Source: Rhodanobacter denitrificans (GTDB lineage: Bacteria; Pseudomonadota; Gammaproteobacteria; Xanthomonadales; Rhodanobacteraceae). From it: 64,000 bases of DNA. The stretch lies in the NCBI RefSeq assembly GCF_000230695.2, contig NC_020541.1, positions 1,488,001 to 1,552,000 on the forward strand. Direction: 5' to 3'. How positions within the stretch are numbered: position 1 is the first letter of the stretch; every line of letters starts with the position of its first letter. Shown piece by piece: positions 1-9,102 of the stretch. The notes under the pieces are model-generated. The model saw nothing but the letters and a program-made list of their open reading frames with translations. It made no database searches and was not told the origin of the DNA. The position numbers and the translations under genes were made by a program.

Positions 1-348
1 GAGCAGCACCGTGGCGGCGAGGCGCCGGTGACGTGTGCGCGGGTACGACGACCGGGAGCCGCCATGCGGCAGGTGCTGGTTCGGATGTTTCACGCATACT
101 CCCGATGGGTTTGCTTCGACTTCACCATTGTCCCACCGCGATGACGCTGCCGGTTGCGGCGTGACGTCACAACCAGCCGATTCGCGGTCGGACGCGGGTT
201 GGATGAGGCGTCGTGCGGACAGGTTCCCACGAGGCCGCACCGCGCAGGATGGCTCGCCCTCCAGCCGGCCTGGGCCGTCACATGCGGCGGTGGCGGCGTG
301 CGTGCGGACCAACCTGAATGGTGGCCCGGCATGCACTGATCGCCCGGT
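1..348. other. No supported gene in the 5' flank of the his operon
   Basis: Short open frames occur on both strands, but none has a recognisable product, a good ribosome binding site or family-like composition. The stretch looks like the intergenic tail of whatever lies upstream. No run of histidine codons or leader-peptide attenuator is visible before the operon promoter, so classical his attenuation is not supported. Confidence 0.5.
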
Positions 349-377
349 TTGCCGCAGCGCCACATGCCATGTATGAT
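349..377 (+). promoter_or_regulatory. Candidate sigma-70 promoter of the his operon
   Basis: A -35 like hexamer TTGCCG (349-354) and a -10 hexamer TATGAT (372-377) are separated by exactly 17 bp. The transcription start would fall near 384, about 25 nt before the first gene. The -10 matches consensus at 5 of 6 positions and the -35 at 4 of 6. This is inference from sequence only. Confidence 0.55.
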
Positions 378-391
378 GCGCACCATTGTGT

Positions 392-409
392 TAATGCGTT
401 AGTACATTA
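392..409. promoter_or_regulatory. Inverted repeat TAATG-N8-CATTA at the start of the TrpR-like gene
   Basis: TAATG (392-396) and CATTA (405-409) form a perfect 5-bp inverted repeat with an 8-bp spacer. It lies just downstream of the predicted transcription start and overlaps the ATG of the first gene. The repeat occupies the space where a Shine-Dalgarno sequence would be, and no purine-rich SD is visible. It is a candidate operator for autoregulation by the TrpR-like protein it precedes. Confidence 0.45.
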
Positions 410-744
410 TGAAGCGTCGATCACGCGATCCCGAAACCCCCGTCGAGTCGGCCGAGCAGAGCCTGTACGAGGCGCTGCTGTCGCTGAAGAACGTCGAGGA
501 GATGGCGGCCTTTCTGGGCGACCTGTGCACCCCGGCGGAACTGGAGGTGCTGGTGGACCGCTGGCGGGTGGTGCCGTTCCTGCTCGATGGCGTGCCGTAC
601 CGCGAGATTCACGAGCGCACCGCGGTCAGCATTACCACGATCGGGCGGGTGGCGCGCTATCTCAACCAGGGCAACGGCGGCTACCTGGCGGCCGCCGCCC
701 GCGCGGCGCGGCGGCAGGCACAGACCACGAGGAAGAAGGCATGA
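409..744 (+). CDS. TrpR-like (YerC/YecD-type) transcriptional regulator of the his operon
   Basis: A 111-residue protein of the TrpR/YerC family. An all-helical N-terminus (SLYEALLSLKNVEEMAAFL) is followed by a helix-turn-helix segment, about residues 64-88, containing VPYREIHERTAVSITTIGR, and an Ala/Arg-rich tail. Length is usual for the family. It is the first gene of the histidine operon and its stop overlaps the hisG start (ATGA). Position and family suggest repression of his genes in response to histidine or a related signal, with autoregulation through the inverted repeat at its own start. The ligand is not evident from the sequence. The start is fixed by the promoter and by absence of a better upstream ATG. 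Confidence 0.8.
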   Translation: MKRRSRDPETPVESAEQSLYEALLSLKNVEEMAAFLGDLCTPAELEVLVDRWRVVPFLLDGVPYREIHERTAVSITTIGRVARYLNQGNGGYLAAAARAARRQAQTTRKKA

Positions 745-1634
745 AGCCGCGCAACCGTTTGCGCATCGCGATGCAGAAATCCGGACGGCTCACCGAGCCG
801 GCGCTGGATCTGCTGGCCCGCTGCGGGCTTACCTTCCGGCAGAGCCGCGACAAGCTGTTCTGCTTCGGCGAGGGCGAGCCGGTGGATCTGCTGCTGGTGC
901 GCGACGACGACATCCCCGGCCTGATCGCGCAGGGCGTGTGCGACCTCGGCATCGTCGGGCGCAACGTGCTCAGCGAATTCCGGCTGACCGGCGGACGCGA
1001 GGCCGAGCCGCTGGCCGAGCTGCGCCCGCTCGGCTTCGGCCGTTGCCGGCTGTCGATCGCGGTGCCGCAGGAGCTGGATTACCGCGAGCCGCGGCAGTTG
1101 CACGGGCGGCGCATCGCCACCTCGTATCCCGGCCTGCTCGGCGAGTGGCTGCGCGCGCAGGGCGTCGACGCCGGCGTGGTGACCCTCGCCGGTTCGGTCG
1201 AGATCGCGCCGAAGCTGGGCACCGCCGATGCGATCTGCGACCTGGTGCAGAGCGGCGGCACGCTGGTGGCGAACCAGTTGCGCGAAGCCGACGTGCTGTT
1301 GCACAGCGAGGCGGTGCTGGCCGGCCCGCTGGCGCTGCCGGCGGACGAACGCGGCGACCTGCTGGAGCTGCTGCTGAAGCGGCTGGACGGGGTGATCCAG
1401 GTGCGCGAGTCGCGCCTGCTGCTGCTGCAGACCTCGCGCCACACGCTGGAGGCGGTGACCCGGCTGCTGCCGGGCGGTCCGCAGCCGACCCTGCTGCCGG
1501 TGGCCGGCCAGCCGGATCAATTGATGTTGCAGGCGCTGTGTGCCGGCGAGGTGAGCTGGCGGCAGCTGGAAGAGATCAAGAAGGCCGGGGCGCGCGAGAT
1601 GTTCGTGCTGCCGGTGGAGAAGATGCTGGCATGA
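741..1634 (+). CDS. hisG: ATP phosphoribosyltransferase, long form
   Basis: Catalyses the first step of histidine biosynthesis, joining ATP and PRPP to give N1-(5-phosphoribosyl)-ATP in the cytoplasm. The 297-residue length and the C-terminal ACT-like regulatory domain, about residues 222-297 and ending near [16 protein letters not shown], mark the long, feedback-inhibited, HisZ-independent form. The N-terminus [19 protein letters not shown] is typical of the family, and the PRPP-binding loop region lies around [16 protein letters not shown]. The ATG at 741 overlaps the upstream stop by 4 nt. The frame stays open far upstream, but that stretch overlaps the TrpR-like gene and is not coding. 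Translational coupling is likely. Confidence 0.97.
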   Translation: MKPRNRLRIAMQKSGRLTEPALDLLARCGLTFRQSRDKLFCFGEGEPVDLLLVRDDDIPGLIAQGVCDLGIVGRNVLSEFRLTGGREAEPLAELRPLGFGRCRLSIAVPQELDYREPRQLHGRRIATSYPGLLGEWLRAQGVDAGVVTLAGSVEIAPKLGTADAICDLVQSGGTLVANQLREADVLLHSEAVLAGPLALPADERGDLLELLLKRLDGVIQVRESRLLLLQTSRHTLEAVTRLLPGGPQPTLLPVAGQPDQLMLQALCAGEVSWRQLEEIKKAGAREMFVLPVEKMLA

Positions 1635-1662
1635 ATCAGGTTGGCAAGAAGGGCAGGTTCGC

Positions 1663-2961
1663 ATGAAACGTCTGGACTGGAACGGCCTGGATGAAGCGGC
1701 GCGCCGCGAGGCGCTGGCGCGCCCCGCGCAGTCGCGTGCCGATGAACTGCGCCGCGGCGTCGAGCGGATCGTCGCCGTCGTGCGCGAACGCGGCGACGCG
1801 GCGCTGCGCGAACTCAGCGCGAAGTACGACCACTGCGCGCTGGAGGCGATCGCGGTGGACGAGGCCGAATTCGCTGCGGCCGAGGCTTCCCTCGATCCGG
1901 CCCTGAAGGCGGCGATCCGCGAAGCGGCGGCGCGCATCGAGGCGTTCCATCGCGCGGCGGCGCTGCAGCCGGTGGCGGTGGATACCGCACCCGGCGTGCG
2001 GGTGGAACGCATGCTGCGGCCGATCGGCCGGGTCGGCCTGTACGTGCCTGCAGGCAGCGCGCCGTTGCCGTCCACCGCCCTGATGCTGGGCGTGCCGGCG
2101 CATATCGCCGGTTGCCGCGAGGTGGTGCTGTGTTCGCCGGCGCGCGCCGACGGCCGTTGCGACGAGGCGGTGCTGTATGCCGCACGCCTCACCGGCGTGC
2201 ACCGGGTGTTCAAGCTGGGCGGCGCGCAGGCGATCGCGGCGATGGCCTACGGTACCGCCAGCGTGCCGAAGTGCGACAAGCTGTTCGGCCCCGGCAATGC
2301 CTGGGTGACCGAGGCGAAGCTGCAGGTGTCGTCCGATCCGGATGGCGCCGCGATCGACATGCCGGCCGGCCCGTCCGAAGTGCTGGTGATCGCCGATGCC
2401 GGGGCGAATCCGGTGTTCGTCGCCGCCGACCTGCTGTCGCAGGCTGAGCACGGACCGGATTCGCAGGTGATCCTGCTGAGCCCGTCCGCCGACCTGCTGG
2501 ACCAGGCAGCCGCCGAAGTCGAACGCCAGTGCGCCGAATTGCCGCGTGGCGCGATCGCCGGCCGGGCGCTGGCGCAGAGCCGGCTGATCGCGGTCGACTC
2601 GCTGGCGCAGGCGGTCGAGGTGAGCAACCGCTACGCACCCGAACACCTGATCCTGCAGGTGGCCGCGCCGCGCGCGCTGCTCGACGGCGTCGAGAGTGCC
2701 GGCTCGGTTTTCCTCGGCCAGTGGGCGCCCGAATCGGTGGGCGACTACTGCAGCGGCAGCAACCACGTGCTGCCGACCTACGGTTACGCGCGTAGCTACA
2801 GCGGCGTGTCGGTGGCCAGCTACCAGAAGCAGATCAGCGTGCAGGAAGTCAGCGCGGACGGCCTGCGCCACATCGGCCCGTGCACCGCCACGCTGGCGGC
2901 GGCGGAGCAACTGGAAGCCCATCGCCGCGCGGTGACCCTGCGCCTGGAGGCGCTGGCATGA
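1663..2961 (+). CDS. hisD: Histidinol dehydrogenase
   Basis: Oxidises L-histidinol to L-histidine in two NAD-dependent steps and is the last enzyme of the pathway. The 432-residue length is normal. Family hallmarks include [19 protein letters not shown] near residue 125, [12 protein letters not shown] near 230, [10 protein letters not shown] near 260 and the [19 protein letters not shown] region near 365 that contributes zinc and substrate ligands. It follows hisG after 28 nt and overlaps hisC by 4 nt, so it belongs to the same transcript. Nothing unusual is seen in the sequence. Confidence 0.97.
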   Translation: MKRLDWNGLDEAARREALARPAQSRADELRRGVERIVAVVRERGDAALRELSAKYDHCALEAIAVDEAEFAAAEASLDPALKAAIREAAARIEAFHRAAALQPVAVDTAPGVRVERMLRPIGRVGLYVPAGSAPLPSTALMLGVPAHIAGCREVVLCSPARADGRCDEAVLYAARLTGVHRVFKLGGAQAIAAMAYGTASVPKCDKLFGPGNAWVTEAKLQVSSDPDGAAIDMPAGPSEVLVIADAGANPVFVAADLLSQAEHGPDSQVILLSPSADLLDQAAAEVERQCAELPRGAIAGRALAQSRLIAVDSLAQAVEVSNRYAPEHLILQVAAPRALLDGVESAGSVFLGQWAPESVGDYCSGSNHVLPTYGYARSYSGVSVASYQKQISVQEVSADGLRHIGPCTATLAAAEQLEAHRRAVTLRLEALA

Positions 2962-4019
2962 GCGTGCTCGATCTGGCGCGGCCGGAGATCCGCGCGATGC
3001 AGCCGTACTCCTCGGCGCGGATGGAGGCCAGCGGCGGCGAGGTCCTGCTCAACGCGAACGAATCGGCGTGGGCGCCGGTCGGCGACGACGGCCTCGGCTG
3101 CAACCGCTACCCCGAGCCGCAGCCGGCAGCACTGGTCGAGGCGCTGGCCACGCTCTACGGCGTGCGGCGCGAACAGTTGCTGGTCGGCCGCGGCAGCGAC
3201 GAGGCGATCGACCTGCTGGTGCGCGCGTTCTGCCGCGCCGGCCGCGACGCGGTCCTGATCCAGCCGCCCACGTTCGGCATGTACGCGGTATGCGCGCGGG
3301 TGCAGGACGCGGGTATCGTCGAGGTGCCGCTGGCGGCGGATGCCACGCTGGACGTGGACGCGGTGCTGGCCGCGCTGACCCCGGCGGTGAAGCTGGTCTT
3401 CGTCTGCACGCCGAACAATCCCACCGGTCAGCCGGTGCCGCGCACCGAGCTCGAGCGGCTGGTGCAGGCGCTGGCCGGCCGTGCGCTGTTGGTGGTGGAT
3501 GAGGCCTATGTGGAGTTCGCCGACGAAGGCAGCGTGGCCGACCTGATCGACCGCTACGACAACCTCGCCGTGCTGCGCACCCTGTCCAAGGCCTGGGCGC
3601 TGGCCGGCGTGCGCATCGGCAGCCTGCTGGCGAGCGCCGGCGTGATCGCCCTGCTGCGCCGGATCATGGCGCCGTACCCGCTGCCGCTGCCGAGCGTGGA
3701 TGCGGCGCTGCTGGCGCTGTCCGGCTGGGGGCAGGCGAACGCGCGCGAACACCTCGCCGTGGTGCGTGCGGAGCGCACGCGCATGTGCGAGGCCTTGCGC
3801 TGGTTGCGCAACGTGCGTGAGGTGTTGCCGTCGCAGGCGAATTTCCTCGCCGTGCGCTTCGACGATGCCGCCGGCGCCTACCAGCGCCTGCTCGCCGCCG
3901 GCATCGTGGTGCGCGACGTGCGCCGCTACCTGAACCTCGGCGACGCGCTGCGCATCACCATCGGCACGCCCGCGGAGAACGAACGGGTGCTGGCCGTCCT
4001 GCAGGAAACCAGCCCGTGA
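2958..4019 (+). CDS. hisC: Histidinol-phosphate aminotransferase
   Basis: A class I/II PLP-dependent aminotransferase that converts imidazole-acetol phosphate to histidinol phosphate. It has 353 residues. NANESAW near the N-terminus, [10 protein letters not shown] near residue 155, VVDEAYVEF near 178 and the PLP lysine in [14 protein letters not shown] near 210 are all present. The ATG at 2958 overlaps the hisD stop (ATGA) and gives the expected N-terminus. An in-frame start further upstream would lie inside hisD. The stop is overlapped by the GTG of hisB, so translation of hisD, hisC and hisB is probably coupled. Confidence 0.96.
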   Translation: MSVLDLARPEIRAMQPYSSARMEASGGEVLLNANESAWAPVGDDGLGCNRYPEPQPAALVEALATLYGVRREQLLVGRGSDEAIDLLVRAFCRAGRDAVLIQPPTFGMYAVCARVQDAGIVEVPLAADATLDVDAVLAALTPAVKLVFVCTPNNPTGQPVPRTELERLVQALAGRALLVVDEAYVEFADEGSVADLIDRYDNLAVLRTLSKAWALAGVRIGSLLASAGVIALLRRIMAPYPLPLPSVDAALLALSGWGQANAREHLAVVRAERTRMCEALRWLRNVREVLPSQANFLAVRFDDAAGAYQRLLAAGIVVRDVRRYLNLGDALRITIGTPAENERVLAVLQETSP

Positions 4020-5080
4020 GCCGTAAGATCCTCTTTGTCGATCGCGACGGCTGTCTAATCGAGGAGCCGGCCGACGAGCAGATCGACAGCTACGAGAAGC
4101 TGGCCCTGCTGCCCGGCGTGATCGCCGCGCTGCAACGCTTCGTCGCCGCCGGCTACGAGCTGGTGATGGTGAGCAACCAGGACGGCCTGGGCAGCGACAG
4201 TTTCCCGGAGCCGCATTTCAGCGGGCCGCACGAACTGCTGCTGCGCATCCTCGCCTCGCAGGGCATCGCCTTCCGCGAGGTGCTGATCGATCGCAGCCTC
4301 CCGCACGAGGGTCTGGACACGCGCAAGCCCGGCGTCGGCATGCTGCGCCACTACCTGGCCGACGACGGTTGGAGCCGCGCGGCGTCGGCGATGGTGGGCG
4401 ACCGCGAGACCGACCTGCAGTTCGCCGCGAACATGGGCGTGCGCGGCCTCCGCGTCGGCCCGCAGGGCGTGGGTTGGGAGGAACTGGCGCACCAGTTGCT
4501 GGATGCGCCGCGCGTCGCCACGGTGGTGCGCAACACCCGGGAAACCCGCATCACGGTCAGCGTGGACCTGGACCAGGTGGCCGAACCGCAGGCGCATACC
4601 GGACTGGGCTTCTTCGACCACATGCTGGAGCAGATCGGCAAGCACGGCGGCTTCGCGCTGCAGCTCGACTGCGACGGCGACACCCACATCGATGAACACC
4701 ACACCATCGAGGACTGCGCGCTGGCGCTGGGCCAGGCGTTGAAACAGGCGCTGGGCGACAAGCGCGGCATCGGCCGCTACGGCTTCACCCTGCCGATGGA
4801 CGAGGCGCAGGCCAGCGCCGCGCTGGACCTGTCCGGCCGGCCGTACTTCGTGTTCGAGGGCAGCTTCCCGCGCGAGCGGGTGGGCGAGGTGCCGACCGAA
4901 CTGGTGCCGCATTTCTTCCGCTCGCTGTGCGAGACGCTGGGCGCGAACCTGCACCTCGCCGTGCGCGGCGACAACGCGCACCACATGGTCGAGGCCTGCT
5001 TCAAGGTGGTGGCGCGCACGCTGCGCCAGGCGATCGCCCGCTCCGGCAGCGAACTGCCCAGTACCAAGGGAAGCTTGTAA
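4016..5080 (+). CDS. hisB: Bifunctional histidinol-phosphatase / imidazoleglycerol-phosphate dehydratase
   Basis: A 354-residue fusion that catalyses two steps of the pathway. Residues 1 to about 165 form a HAD-type histidinol-phosphate phosphatase with the catalytic DRDG motif at residues 8-11. Residues from about 172 form the manganese-dependent dehydratase, with [16 protein letters not shown], the metal-binding [17 protein letters not shown] and [18 protein letters not shown]. The GTG start at 4016 overlaps the hisC stop (GTGA). The fused form is common in gammaproteobacteria, whereas most other bacteria encode the dehydratase alone. The gene is followed by a 112-bp gap holding a REP pair before hisH. 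Confidence 0.96.
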   Translation: MSRKILFVDRDGCLIEEPADEQIDSYEKLALLPGVIAALQRFVAAGYELVMVSNQDGLGSDSFPEPHFSGPHELLLRILASQGIAFREVLIDRSLPHEGLDTRKPGVGMLRHYLADDGWSRAASAMVGDRETDLQFAANMGVRGLRVGPQGVGWEELAHQLLDAPRVATVVRNTRETRITVSVDLDQVAEPQAHTGLGFFDHMLEQIGKHGGFALQLDCDGDTHIDEHHTIEDCALALGQALKQALGDKRGIGRYGFTLPMDEAQASAALDLSGRPYFVFEGSFPRERVGEVPTELVPHFFRSLCETLGANLHLAVRGDNAHHMVEACFKVVARTLRQAIARSGSELPSTKGSL

Positions 5081-5102
5081 TGTGGCGATCAATGCACATC
5101 GG

Positions 5103-5177
5103 CGCAGGAGCGCACCCTGTGCGCGATAGCTCTTCGCCACGCGATGGAAAGCATCGCGCACAGAGTGCGCTCCTGCG
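5103..5177. repeat. REP/BIME-type palindromic element inside the his operon
   Basis: Two 25-bp arms (5103-5127 and 5153-5177) are inverted copies differing at one position, with a 25-bp linker. Each arm contains CAGGAGCGCACCC... or its complement. The linker (TCTTCGCCACGCGATGGAAAG) resembles the linkers of the copies at 24712-24809 and 55235-55300. It could fold into a long hairpin in the his mRNA between hisB and hisH and affect stability or relative expression. That role is inferred. Confidence 0.8.
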
Positions 5178-5192
5178 TGCGAGGTACGTGTG

Positions 5193-5780
5193 ATGGTGGT
5201 CCTTGTCGACGCCGGCGGCACCAATATCGGCTCGGTACGCTATGCGCTGCAGCGCCTCGGCGCGGATGCCGCGCTCACTGCGGACGCGGCGGCGATCCGC
5301 GCCGCCGACAAGGTGATCCTGCCCGGCGTGGGCGCCGCCGGCCCCGGCATGGCGCGGTTGCGCGAGCTGGGCCTGGTCGACGTGCTGCGTTCGCTGGAAC
5401 AGCCCGTGCTCGGCGTGTGCCTGGGCATGCAATTGCTGTGCGCGCATTCGGAAGAGGGCGATACCGGGTGCCTGGGGCTGATTCCCGCACCGGTACGCCG
5501 CTTCGTCGAAACGCCGGGCCTGCGCGTGCCGCACATGGGCTGGAATGGCTTGTCGGTCCAGCGGGAACATCCGTTGCTGGCCGGCCTGGACGACGGCGAG
5601 CAGGCCTACTTCGTGCACAGCTATGCGGCGCCGGTCGGCGACTGGACCCTGGCCACGGCCGACTATGGCGGCGCGTTCTCGGCGGTGATCGCGCATGGCA
5701 ACTTCCATGGCATGCAATTCCACCCCGAGCGCTCCGCCGCCGTCGGCGCGAGGCTGCTGAAGAACTTCCTCGAACTATGA
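5193..5780 (+). CDS. hisH: Imidazole glycerol phosphate synthase, glutamine amidotransferase subunit
   Basis: Supplies ammonia from glutamine to HisF in the HisFH complex. It is a 195-residue class I glutamine amidotransferase with nucleophile Cys in LGVCLGMQLLC near residue 75 and the His/Glu of the triad in FHPERSAA near residue 178. An ATG at 5193, 7 nt after GAGGT, is preferred over the GTG at 5190. The first coding gene after the REP pair, it overlaps hisA by 4 nt (ATGA). Confidence 0.95.
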   Translation: MVVLVDAGGTNIGSVRYALQRLGADAALTADAAAIRAADKVILPGVGAAGPGMARLRELGLVDVLRSLEQPVLGVCLGMQLLCAHSEEGDTGCLGLIPAPVRRFVETPGLRVPHMGWNGLSVQREHPLLAGLDDGEQAYFVHSYAAPVGDWTLATADYGGAFSAVIAHGNFHGMQFHPERSAAVGARLLKNFLEL

Positions 5781-6505
5781 ACTTCGACGTGATTCCCGCG
5801 ATCGACCTGCGTGGCGGCCAAGTGGTGCGCCTGAAGCAGGGCGACTACGCGCAGCAGACCACCTATGCCGCCGATCCGCGTGCGCTGGCGCGGCGCTATG
5901 CCGAGGCAGGTGCGCGCTGGCTGCACATGGTCGACCTGGATGGCGCGCGCTCGGGCAGCCTCGCCAATCTCGCCGTGATCCAGGCGATCACGGCCGATGG
6001 CATGCAGATCCAGGCCGGCGGCGGCGTACGCGGCGAAGACGACCTGCGCCGGCTGTTCGACGCCGGCGTGCAGCGCGTGGTGCTGGGCAGCGTGGCGATC
6101 CGCGATCCCGAACTCGTGGCCGGCTGGCTGGGCAGGTACGGCGCCGAACGGCTGACCCTCGCGCTCGATACGCGCCGCCTCGGTGGCCGCTGGAGCCTGC
6201 CCAGCGCCGGCTGGACCGAAATCGAGGCGCGCACGCTGGACGAATTGGCGCCGTGGTACGCCGCGCGCGGTGCGCGCCACCTGCTGTGCACCGACATCGA
6301 CCGCGACGGCATGCTGGCCGGCTTCAACCTCGATCTCTATCGCCACCTCGTCGCCACGGTGCCGTCGCTGGCCGTGCAGGCTTCCGGCGGCGTGCGCTCG
6401 CTGGACGACATCCGCGCCGCGCGCGAAGCCGGCGCGTGGGGCGTGATCCTCGGCCGCGCGCTGCTGGAAGGGCGCTTCACCGTGGCGGAGGCGCTGGCCG
6501 CATGA
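5777..6505 (+). CDS. hisA: ProFAR isomerase (phosphoribosylformimino-AICAR phosphate isomerase)
   Basis: A TIM-barrel isomerase of the histidine pathway that converts ProFAR to PRFAR. It has 242 residues. [20 protein letters not shown] is the typical N-terminus, with the first catalytic Asp in AIDLRGG. The second half contains [20 protein letters not shown] with the second catalytic Asp, and the phosphate-binding [10 protein letters not shown]. The ATG at 5777 overlaps the hisH stop, and a much longer open frame upstream is only a shadow. It shares its half-barrel repeat ancestry with the neighbouring hisF. Confidence 0.96.
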   Translation: MNFDVIPAIDLRGGQVVRLKQGDYAQQTTYAADPRALARRYAEAGARWLHMVDLDGARSGSLANLAVIQAITADGMQIQAGGGVRGEDDLRRLFDAGVQRVVLGSVAIRDPELVAGWLGRYGAERLTLALDTRRLGGRWSLPSAGWTEIEARTLDELAPWYAARGARHLLCTDIDRDGMLAGFNLDLYRHLVATVPSLAVQASGGVRSLDDIRAAREAGAWGVILGRALLEGRFTVAEALAA

Positions 6506-6536
6506 ATTTGATGACCAGCTTGCGTGCTTGCCTGCT

Positions 6537-6578
6537 TCCCCTGCGACCGAAGGAAGTCCCTTCGGGACGAGCAGGGGA
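6537..6578. repeat. Nested hairpin between hisA and hisF
   Basis: An outer 8-bp inverted repeat (TCCCCTGC at 6537-6544 with GCAGGGGA at 6571-6578) encloses an inner 7-bp stem (CCGAAGG at 6547-6553 with CCTTCGG at 6559-6565). It lies in the 97-nt hisA-hisF gap and is not followed by a T run, so it is more likely an RNA-processing or stability element than a terminator. Confidence 0.5.
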
Positions 6579-6602
6579 GAGAGTGTGTCCGGGAGGTACC
6601 CC

Positions 6603-7373
6603 ATGCTGAGCCGCCGCATCATTCCCTGCCTGGACGTGCGCGATGGCCAGGTGGTCAAGGGCGTGCGTTTTCGCGACCACGTGGTGATGGGCGAGATCGT
6701 GGAACTGGCCCTGCGCTACCGCGACGAGGGTGCCGACGAGCTGGTGTTCTACGACATCACCGCCAGCCCGGAAGGGCGCAGCGTGGACCGCGGCTGGGTC
6801 GAGCGGGTGGCGCGGGTGATCGACATCCCGTTCTGCGTCGCCGGCGGCATCCGCTCGGTGGACGAAGCGCGTGCCGTGCTGCATGCCGGTGCCGACAAGA
6901 TCTCGGTGAACTCGCCGGCGCTGGAGCGTCCTGCGCTGATCGACGAGCTGGCCGCCGCGTTCGGCGTGCAGTGCGTGGTGGTCGGCATCGACTCGTTGCG
7001 CGACGCCGACGGTGAGTGGCGCGTGCGCCAGTACACCGGCGACCCCGCGAAGACCCAGGCGCTGCTACGCCGCACGCTGGACTGGATGGTCGAGGCGCAA
7101 CGGCGTGGCGCCGGCGAGATCGTGCTGAACTGCATGGGCAGCGATGGCGTGCGCCGCGGCTACGACCTGGAGCAGCTCAAGGCGGCCCGCGCACTCTGCC
7201 GCGTGCCGCTGGTCGCCTCCGGCGGCGCCGGCGAACCGCGGCATTTTCGTGATGCCTTCGTCAAGGCCGACGTGGACGGCGCGCTGGCGGCCAGCGTGTT
7301 CCATTCCGGCGCGATCGCGATTCCCGAACTCAAGCGATATCTGCGCGAGTGCAATGTGACCGTGCGCCTGTGA
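6603..7373 (+). CDS. hisF: Imidazole glycerol phosphate synthase, cyclase subunit
   Basis: The TIM-barrel partner of HisH. It converts PRFAR plus ammonia to imidazole glycerol phosphate and AICAR. The 256-residue length is typical. [20 protein letters not shown] carries the first catalytic Asp, [13 protein letters not shown] the first phosphate loop, and [17 protein letters not shown] the second half-barrel active site, where the family usually has LNSMDRDGT. So Ser-Met-Asp is Cys-Met-Gly-Ser-Asp-like here and the second catalytic Asp is retained. A strong GGGAGGT lies 5 nt before the ATG at 6603, so longer upstream starts are rejected. Confidence 0.95.
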   Translation: MLSRRIIPCLDVRDGQVVKGVRFRDHVVMGEIVELALRYRDEGADELVFYDITASPEGRSVDRGWVERVARVIDIPFCVAGGIRSVDEARAVLHAGADKISVNSPALERPALIDELAAAFGVQCVVVGIDSLRDADGEWRVRQYTGDPAKTQALLRRTLDWMVEAQRRGAGEIVLNCMGSDGVRRGYDLEQLKAARALCRVPLVASGGAGEPRHFRDAFVKADVDGALAASVFHSGAIAIPELKRYLRECNVTVRL

Positions 7374-7392
7374 GCATCAAGGAAGCCAGACC

Positions 7393-8025
7393 ATGAGCAA
7401 CCCCGATTCGGATTTCAGTCGTCTCGACTGGGCCAAGGGCGGCGGCCTGCTGCCGGCGATCGTGCAGCATTGGCTGAGCGGCGAGGTACTGATGCTCGGC
7501 TACATGAATGCCGAGGCGCTGGCGCAGACGCAGGCCAGCGGCAAAGTCACGTTCTACAGCCGCAGCAAGCAACGGCTGTGGACCAAGGGCGAAAGCTCCG
7601 GCCACGTGCTGGTGCTGAAATCCCTCCGCATCGACTGCGACGCCGATACCTTGCTGATCCAGGCCGAGCCGCACGGCCCGACCTGCCACCTCGGCACGTC
7701 GAGTTGTTTTGGTGAAACCGTGCGGCCACCGCTGGGTTTCCTCGCCGAGCTCGACGCACTGGTCGCGCAGCGCCATGCCGAGCGGCCGGCAGGAAGTTAC
7801 ACCACCAGGCTGTTCGAAGGCGGCATGCGCCGGATCGCGCAGAAAGTTGGCGAAGAAGGTGTCGAGACGGCGTTGGCCGCCGTAGTGCAGGACGATGCCG
7901 AACTGCTTGGCGAGGCGGCGGATCTGGTCTTCCATCTCACCGTAGCGCTGCGCGCGCGCGGGCTGTCACTGATCGATGTCGTGGCGTTGTTGGTCAAGCG
8001 GCACAATGTGGGCCGCAGGGATTGA
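7393..8025 (+). CDS. hisI: Bifunctional phosphoribosyl-AMP cyclohydrolase / phosphoribosyl-ATP pyrophosphatase
   Basis: A HisIE fusion of 210 residues catalysing steps two and three of histidine synthesis. The N-terminal cyclohydrolase, about residues 1-115, shows [18 protein letters not shown], the metal-binding DCDADTLL and CHLGTSSCF. The C-terminal pyrophosphatase, about residues 120-205, shows the MazG-like [10 protein letters not shown] and [13 protein letters not shown] helices with acidic metal ligands. AAGGA lies about 8 nt before the ATG. It is the last gene of the operon, 19 nt after hisF. No clear terminator follows in the 65 nt before the convergent gene. Confidence 0.96.
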   Translation: MSNPDSDFSRLDWAKGGGLLPAIVQHWLSGEVLMLGYMNAEALAQTQASGKVTFYSRSKQRLWTKGESSGHVLVLKSLRIDCDADTLLIQAEPHGPTCHLGTSSCFGETVRPPLGFLAELDALVAQRHAERPAGSYTTRLFEGGMRRIAQKVGEEGVETALAAVVQDDAELLGEAADLVFHLTVALRARGLSLIDVVALLVKRHNVGRRD

Positions 8026-8090
8026 TCGGAACCTCGAGTGTTCACAACGAAGGGCTGGCCTCGGATGAACAACCTACTGAGCGATCACAC

Positions 8091-8960
8091 CTAGCCTTCA
8101 CTCCACCGCCGAACCACCTCGTCGCGGTAGCTGCGGCTCATGCGCAGTTCGTGGCCATTTCGCAACCGCAGTAACGCGTCACCATTTGGCAGCGGTTTCA
8201 TCTCTTCGATGCGATCGATAGCCACGATCAAACGTCGATGGATGCGGATGAACCTGCTTGTATCCAGATCTTTCTCGAAGTCGGTCAAGGTTTGGCGGAC
8301 GAGCTGCGTGTTGGGCCCGGAATGCAGAGCAAGGTAGTTTCCCTGCGTCTCCAGCCAGTCGATGCTGGCCTGCTCCAAGAAACGCAAGCGTCCCCTTGTC
8401 TTGATCGGAATGCGCTCGCCGCGCGTGGTCTCTGTGGCGACTGCATTTGTTGCGGTGGCAGCAGTCACGCCACCCTTGCGTCGAATAAACCGGACTAGAT
8501 GGACGATGGTTGTGAATGCGCAGAGTGCGAATACGAGAAGCGTCCAGTTCGCAGCGAGTTGGCTGTTGACTTCGGCAAACGACGGAACGATTTGCTGTTC
8601 GAACCCCCATGCTGCGAGAAAACAACTGATGACGATCAGCAGGAAGGCCAGACACACATTGCAGATCAGGTGGATCAAGGCACGCTGCCAAAGACGGGTG
8701 CCCTCAGTAAGGGGAAGCCGGTTGGTGAGCCACGTGAGCAGTGGCGTTACCGTGGCCCCGAGGACTGCAGCACCTGTGATGCGGACAGTCTCGAGGCCGA
8801 GAGGCAGCGCATAACCCGCTTGTGACGCGCGCAACACGTTGCCGGGTTCGAGTACCAGCAGAAAAGCCAGCCAATATAGAAAGCCGCTGAAGAGCGGCGC
8901 CAGCCGGTGCCGCGGCGGGTCGAACAGGCGGCGAAATTCGAGCGCGAAGTGGTCGGTCAT
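8091..8960 (-). CDS. Membrane-bound LytTR-family DNA-binding regulator
   Basis: A 289-residue protein (from the Met at 8960) with about four hydrophobic segments in the first 165 residues (for example SGFLYWLAFLLVL and NVCLAFLLIVISCFLAAW) and a C-terminal LytTR DNA-binding domain from about residue 185. The LytTR part shows IDWLETQGNYLALH, RIHRRLIVAIDRIEEM and RNGHELRMSRSYRDEV. Regulators of this type lack a receiver domain and probably sense a membrane or envelope signal. It is divergent from a carboxylesterase gene, which is a plausible target. G+C is lower than in the his operon. A Met six codons upstream (8978) is possible. Confidence 0.8.
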   Translation of the reverse strand: MTDHFALEFRRLFDPPRHRLAPLFSGFLYWLAFLLVLEPGNVLRASQAGYALPLGLETVRITGAAVLGATVTPLLTWLTNRLPLTEGTRLWQRALIHLICNVCLAFLLIVISCFLAAWGFEQQIVPSFAEVNSQLAANWTLLVFALCAFTTIVHLVRFIRRKGGVTAATATNAVATETTRGERIPIKTRGRLRFLEQASIDWLETQGNYLALHSGPNTQLVRQTLTDFEKDLDTSRFIRIHRRLIVAIDRIEEMKPLPNGDALLRLRNGHELRMSRSYRDEVVRRWSEG

Positions 8961-9010
8961 GACCGCGCCAGTTTGCAAGGGCCGCTACGGGTTGTCCACA
9001 CAATGCACCT

Positions 9011-9032
9011 GTTCGTCCCATTTGTGACGAAC
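9011..9032. promoter_or_regulatory. Inverted repeat in the LytTR/esterase divergent promoter region
   Basis: GTTCGTC (9011-9017) and GACGAAC (9026-9032) form a perfect 7-bp inverted repeat separated by CCATTTGT. It sits in the middle of the 142-bp divergent intergenic region and is a candidate regulator site for one or both genes. LytTR proteins usually bind direct repeats, so the cognate protein is uncertain. Confidence 0.35.
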
Positions 9033-9102
9033 CGGGCGGCTCGCGAGATGATTCGGGCTATCCGCCACCATCGGGCTCGTACAGACTTTGGCGCTCCGTC
9101 GC

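Noticed and set aside
1..400. his leader peptide with attenuator
   Set aside because: No cluster of histidine codons and no terminator-antiterminator pair is visible before the operon.
318..740. Long in-frame extension upstream of hisG
   Set aside because: It overlaps the TrpR-like gene, reads as Arg/Gly-rich shadow sequence, and hisG has its normal start at 741.
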